From positions 34,283-98,282 of the forward strand of contig JACPTB010000002.1 in the NCBI GenBank assembly GCA_016192995.1: a stretch of 64,000 nt of DNA, written 5' to 3'. Positions 60,801 to 64,000 of the stretch are shown here, piece after piece. The notes beneath the pieces are model-generated. The model was not told the DNA's origin. It did not search any database and saw only the letters and a program-made list of their open reading frames with translations. This DNA is from Candidatus Woesearchaeota archaeon (lineage in GTDB: Archaea; Nanobdellota; Nanobdellia; Woesearchaeales; DSVV01). How positions within the stretch are numbered: position 1 is the first letter of the stretch; each line of letters starts with the position of its first letter. A program made the translations under genes and the position numbers.

Positions 60801-62264
60801 ATGTGGATTCCAAGAACAATGTCTACACAGCATCCAGACAACATACTTATTCCTTCTTTTGCCGCAAATCATGTTCTTGATTACAATGATGAGATTAAAG
60901 AAGCATACCAGGTGTTCTCCCATTTGGATTGCCATGAACAACTGTTTGATTACGAAGGCAAAGAAGCGGATAATTTTATTATTAAGCGATTAGTAAGTGA
61001 GTATGGAGATTATTTCAAGCAAAACAAGATTGGAAAAGAGAAAATTATATCATTTAGAATCCCTAACGCTGGAATTGAAAAAGCAGAAGCAAAATTAGTG
61101 GTTGAGATTCTGCAATCTATTCCTCGTTATTTCGATACTGCGCAGGAATTTTATCATGATGGAACTATTCCAGTTTCTGAAGTGTATGTGCCGATGGTAA
61201 CAAATGCTAAAGATACTATTTTGGTTCACGAATATTATAAAAAATTTGTTGCAGGCTTGCAAAATCAAACAATTGCAAAAGGAATTAAACTTGCTGATTG
61301 GATTGGAAACTTTAAACCTGAAACAGTTAAAGTAACGCCATTAGTCGAAGATATGAACAGTATGCTTATGGTTGACAAAATTGTCGAAGAACACCTTGCG
61401 GCGACAAAGGAAGAATACAAAAGAGTTTGGCTGGCGCGCAGCGATCCTGCAATTAATTATAGTTCTTTGGGAGCAGTAATTTTAAACAAGATTGCATTCC
61501 AAAAGCTTTTTGCATTAGAGCAAAAAATTTCAACAGAGATTTATCCTATTATTGGATGCGGTTCTGCACCGTTTAGAGGAAATTTAAAACCTGATACGGT
61601 TCTGCAGCTGATGAAAGGATATCCTTCAGTACAAACGTTTACGATCCAATCATCATTCAAATATGATAACCCAACAAACAAGGTAAAAGACGCTATTGAA
61701 CTATTAAACAATGGAAAGAAAAAACCTCCTATGTATGTTGAAGAAGATAAAGCATTAGCAATCTTAGCAAAAGTCGCTGCAAAATATAAACAACATATTA
61801 GAGAACTTGCGCCGTTGATTAACGGAATTGCCGAACATGTTCCAAATCGAAGAAAGAGAAAATTACATATAGGATTATTTGGCTATTCAAGATCTGAAGG
61901 AGAGATTACCCTACCTCGTGCAATAAAATTTTGTGCAGCACTGTATTCAGTGGGATTGCCTCCTGAAGTTTTAGGATTATCAGCACTAACAGAAAAAGAA
62001 CATCAATACATTGAAACATTTTATCCTCATTTTAAAGCTGACATCGAAGATGCATTGCAATTTTTAAATAGAGACAACATACAAAAACTTAATCCGAGCA
62101 TCGCTAAAGAAATTGAGAAGGCATTGCCAGTTTTTGACGTAAAAACGAATGAGGAACATCTTGCTCTTTCAGCAAAAGTAATGAATGATTATGCGCATAA
62201 TAAACAGAATGAATTATTCAGTAATATTTCAGCTGCTGCGCAAATACGAGGATTTTTAGGTTGA
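60801..62264 (+). CDS. ppcA: phosphoenolpyruvate carboxylase, archaeal type
   Basis: 487 residues from the ATG at 60801. The open frame extends back to 60747, but a TATA box (aaatataaa, about 60768-60776) lies 25-30 bases before 60801 and the protein then begins MWIPRTMSTQHPDN, matching the family start and normal length (about 490). Conserved 'WLARSDPAINYS', 'GCGSAPFRGN' and 'GLFGYSRSEGE' are present. Forms oxaloacetate from PEP and bicarbonate. endoQ follows 19 bp downstream. Confidence 0.93.
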   Translation: MWIPRTMSTQHPDNILIPSFAANHVLDYNDEIKEAYQVFSHLDCHEQLFDYEGKEADNFIIKRLVSEYGDYFKQNKIGKEKIISFRIPNAGIEKAEAKLVVEILQSIPRYFDTAQEFYHDGTIPVSEVYVPMVTNAKDTILVHEYYKKFVAGLQNQTIAKGIKLADWIGNFKPETVKVTPLVEDMNSMLMVDKIVEEHLAATKEEYKRVWLARSDPAINYSSLGAVILNKIAFQKLFALEQKISTEIYPIIGCGSAPFRGNLKPDTVLQLMKGYPSVQTFTIQSSFKYDNPTNKVKDAIELLNNGKKKPPMYVEEDKALAILAKVAAKYKQHIRELAPLINGIAEHVPNRRKRKLHIGLFGYSRSEGEITLPRAIKFCAALYSVGLPPEVLGLSALTEKEHQYIETFYPHFKADIEDALQFLNRDNIQKLNPSIAKEIEKALPVFDVKTNEEHLALSAKVMNDYAHNKQNELFSNISAAAQIRGFLG

Positions 62265-62283
62265 AAAAATATGAGTTGAAATT

Positions 62284-63597
62284 ATGAAATTATTTGTTGA
62301 TTTACACAATCATTCACGCCATGCGCAAGCTTGTTCGAGTGATCTAAGTATAGATACCATGGAAAAATGGGCAAAAATTAAAGGCACTGATATTCTTGGG
62401 ACAGGAGATTTTACGCACCCTCTCTGGTCGAAAGAATTAAAGGAAAAACTCTCAGACACTGAAGGAGCAGGTATTTTCAAAACTAAAACAGGTCAAAAGT
62501 TTTTGCTCCAAACAGAAGTTTCCTTGATTTACACTGATTTAGGACAAGGAAGAAAAACCCACAACCTTATTCTCTGCCCTAATTTTGAAGTGATGGATCA
62601 GATTACAGCATATTTTCTTTCAAAAGGCAGAGTTGATTATGACGGCAGGCCAATTTTCAAAATTCCCTGCCCGCAACTCGTTGAAGATATGAGAAGTATT
62701 TCGCATGACATTGAAATTATCCCTGCTCATATCTGGACACCATGGTTTTCCTTATTTGGTTCCAATTCAGGATGGGACAATATTAAAGATTGTTTTAAAG
62801 ATCAAGTTAATCATATTCATGCTTTAGAAACTGGTTTATCTTCAAGCCCTGCAATGAACTGGAGGCTTTCGCAACTTGATAAATTTAATTTAGTTTCATT
62901 TTCAGATTCTCATTCTTATTGGCCATGGCGTTATGGAAGAGAATGCACAGTTTTTGATATTCAAGAAAATAAATTATCTTATAATGAAATTATCAATGCT
63001 CTGCGAAATCGGGAACCTGAGGGCAAACAAGGAATCGTTGAAACTATTGAAGTTGATCCTAATTACGGCAAATATCATTGGGATGGTCATAGAAAATGCG
63101 GGATTAAATTTTCTCCTGAGCAGAGTAAAAAGCATAACCGTATATGCCCTGTATGCAAAGAACCATTGACTATTGGCGTTGATTTTCGTGTTGAAGAATT
63201 AGCTGATCGCCCCCAAGGTTTTGTGAAGAAAAATGCTCTTCCGTTTAAGACTATTCTGCCATTATCCGAGATTTTAGGAAATATCTTGAAAAAAGCTATG
63301 ACGACAAAGACCGTCTGGAGTGAATATTGGAAAATAATGAAGATGGGAACTTCTGAAAATGACATTCTCTTTAATGTTCCGCATGAAACATTATTAGAAG
63401 CAACCTCAAAAGAAATTGCAGACGCTATACTAAGGAATAGAAAGGGAGAAATTAAAGTGCTTCCAGGGTATGATGGCGTGTACGGAGTGCCTATACTTGG
63501 TGAACACACAAAAGATAATGTACAGCCACTTTTACCACAAGACAACGACAAAAAAGGAAAGCAAAAGGGATTGCGGGATTACTTCTTTAGCACATAA
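62284..63597 (+). CDS. endoQ: endonuclease Q with PCNA-interaction box
   Basis: 437 residues. PHP-like metal site at the N-terminus (DLHNHSRHAQACSSDLS), 'GTGDFTHPLW', 'IPAHIWTPW', 'FSDSHSYWPWRYGRE'; a zinc site (RKCG...CPVCKEP) about 274-297; and a C-terminal PIP box QKGLRDYFF at 427-435. EndoQ cuts 5' of deaminated bases (uracil, hypoxanthine) and abasic sites, with PCNA as partner in studied Archaea. Confidence 0.93.
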   Translation: MKLFVDLHNHSRHAQACSSDLSIDTMEKWAKIKGTDILGTGDFTHPLWSKELKEKLSDTEGAGIFKTKTGQKFLLQTEVSLIYTDLGQGRKTHNLILCPNFEVMDQITAYFLSKGRVDYDGRPIFKIPCPQLVEDMRSISHDIEIIPAHIWTPWFSLFGSNSGWDNIKDCFKDQVNHIHALETGLSSSPAMNWRLSQLDKFNLVSFSDSHSYWPWRYGRECTVFDIQENKLSYNEIINALRNREPEGKQGIVETIEVDPNYGKYHWDGHRKCGIKFSPEQSKKHNRICPVCKEPLTIGVDFRVEELADRPQGFVKKNALPFKTILPLSEILGNILKKAMTTKTVWSEYWKIMKMGTSENDILFNVPHETLLEATSKEIADAILRNRKGEIKVLPGYDGVYGVPILGEHTKDNVQPLLPQDNDKKGKQKGLRDYFFST

Positions 63598-63660
63598 TTT
63601 TTTGTAAAACAAAAAATTATAATAAACTTTAAAAACACCTTCCTATGTAAACAGAGTATG

Positions 63661-64000
63661 ACATGGTACAAAGCGCTTGATTTCAGCAAAAACCCTTTAG
63701 ATATACGGCCAAATCCTCAGTTAATAGGACTGCAGGATCAGGAAAAACAAGTGATTAATCATATTAGAAAGGGGGAAATCTGTTTTATTAATGGATTAAC
63801 AGGCTCTGGAAAAACATCCCTGCTTCTTCGAATACAAAAAAAATTGAAAGATCATTCATTCATGTACCTAGACGCGCATGAATTGCCGCAAAATTTTAAT
63901 CTTGAAAAAGAATTAACCAGTAAGCGATCATTTTTAGACAAATTAGTTCTCAGAAAATATCCAAAAGAAAAGCAAGTGTTGATTATTGATGAATTTCAGG
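63661..64000 (+). CDS. AAA-type ATPase, N-terminal part
   Basis: Open from the ATG at 63661 to the window end (113 codons). It begins MTWYKALDFSKNPLDIRPNP, with Walker A GLTGSGKTS near 46-54 and Walker B VLIIDEFQ at the end. The layout resembles small archaeal AAA/ExeA-like or Orc-like ATPases. The rest lies outside the window. Confidence 0.75.

Noticed and set aside
63087..63551. 154-residue ORF antisense to endoQ
   Set aside because: Lies wholly within the conserved EndoQ coding region; no motif or ribosome site.

Overview
This window is AT-rich archaeal DNA, most likely from a DPANN-type lineage (Woesearchaeota/Pacearchaeota-like). The placement is an inference from gene content. The domain is well supported: archaeal uS15, diphthine synthase, archaeal-type PEP carboxylase, XPD helicase, MBF1, endonuclease Q with a terminal PCNA-binding box, an ATP-dependent DNA ligase, archaeal FtsZ, TATA-box promoters placed for leaderless transcripts, and a tRNA-Gln gene with a bulge-helix-bulge intron.

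Layout. 0.1-13 kb: a giant secreted LamG protein, an Lrp regulator, PolX, a lipoprotein solute receptor divergent from a TrmB regulator, and two toxin-antitoxin (TA) modules. 13-31 kb: accessory DNA with a Fic gene bracketed by paired 12-bp repeats next to a TrmB gene remnant, several more TA-like loci (one frameshifted, some orphaned or truncated), three related methyltransferases, two phosphohistidine-domain proteins, XPD, uS15, an HtrA-like protease, a PhnD-like receptor, and a ~1 kb island between a tRNA-Gln gene and a copy of its 3' end. 31-43 kb: housekeeping genes (dph5, an inositol-phosphatase family enzyme, ftsZ, DNA ligase, a NOL1/NOP2/Sun-type methyltransferase) plus an unfamiliar three-gene envelope operon ending in a LysM protein. 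43-55 kb: two very large cysteine-rich secreted proteins, a site-2 protease, pyrG and a CARDB-like secreted protein. 55-64 kb: MBF1, truD, trxB, a base-excision-repair cluster (zinc-ribbon protein, OGG, Nth), ppcA, endoQ and the start of an AAA ATPase.

The most striking structure is a family of about 13 short palindromic elements (mostly 150-230 bp) scattered between 24.4 and 60.7 kb. Nine copies have flanking 8-bp target-site duplications that match exactly or at 7 of 8 bases, so they look like non-autonomous transposable elements. They are modular: two different cores are combined with several different terminal stems, and the stems stay complementary although their sequence changes. Several sit exactly at stop codons, and at two loci two elements are lined up with three copies of the same 8-bp target. 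At least two insertions have rewritten the C-terminus of the neighbouring gene.

A second recurring feature is long perfect inverted repeats (21-22 bp arms) between divergent genes. Genes work together in visible groups: DNA repair (PolX, XPD, ligase, OGG, Nth, EndoQ), surface and envelope proteins (giant Cys-rich proteins, LysM operon, HtrA, site-2 protease), and a dense set of small TA-type cassettes. No rRNA genes, CRISPR arrays or recognisable transposase genes were seen.
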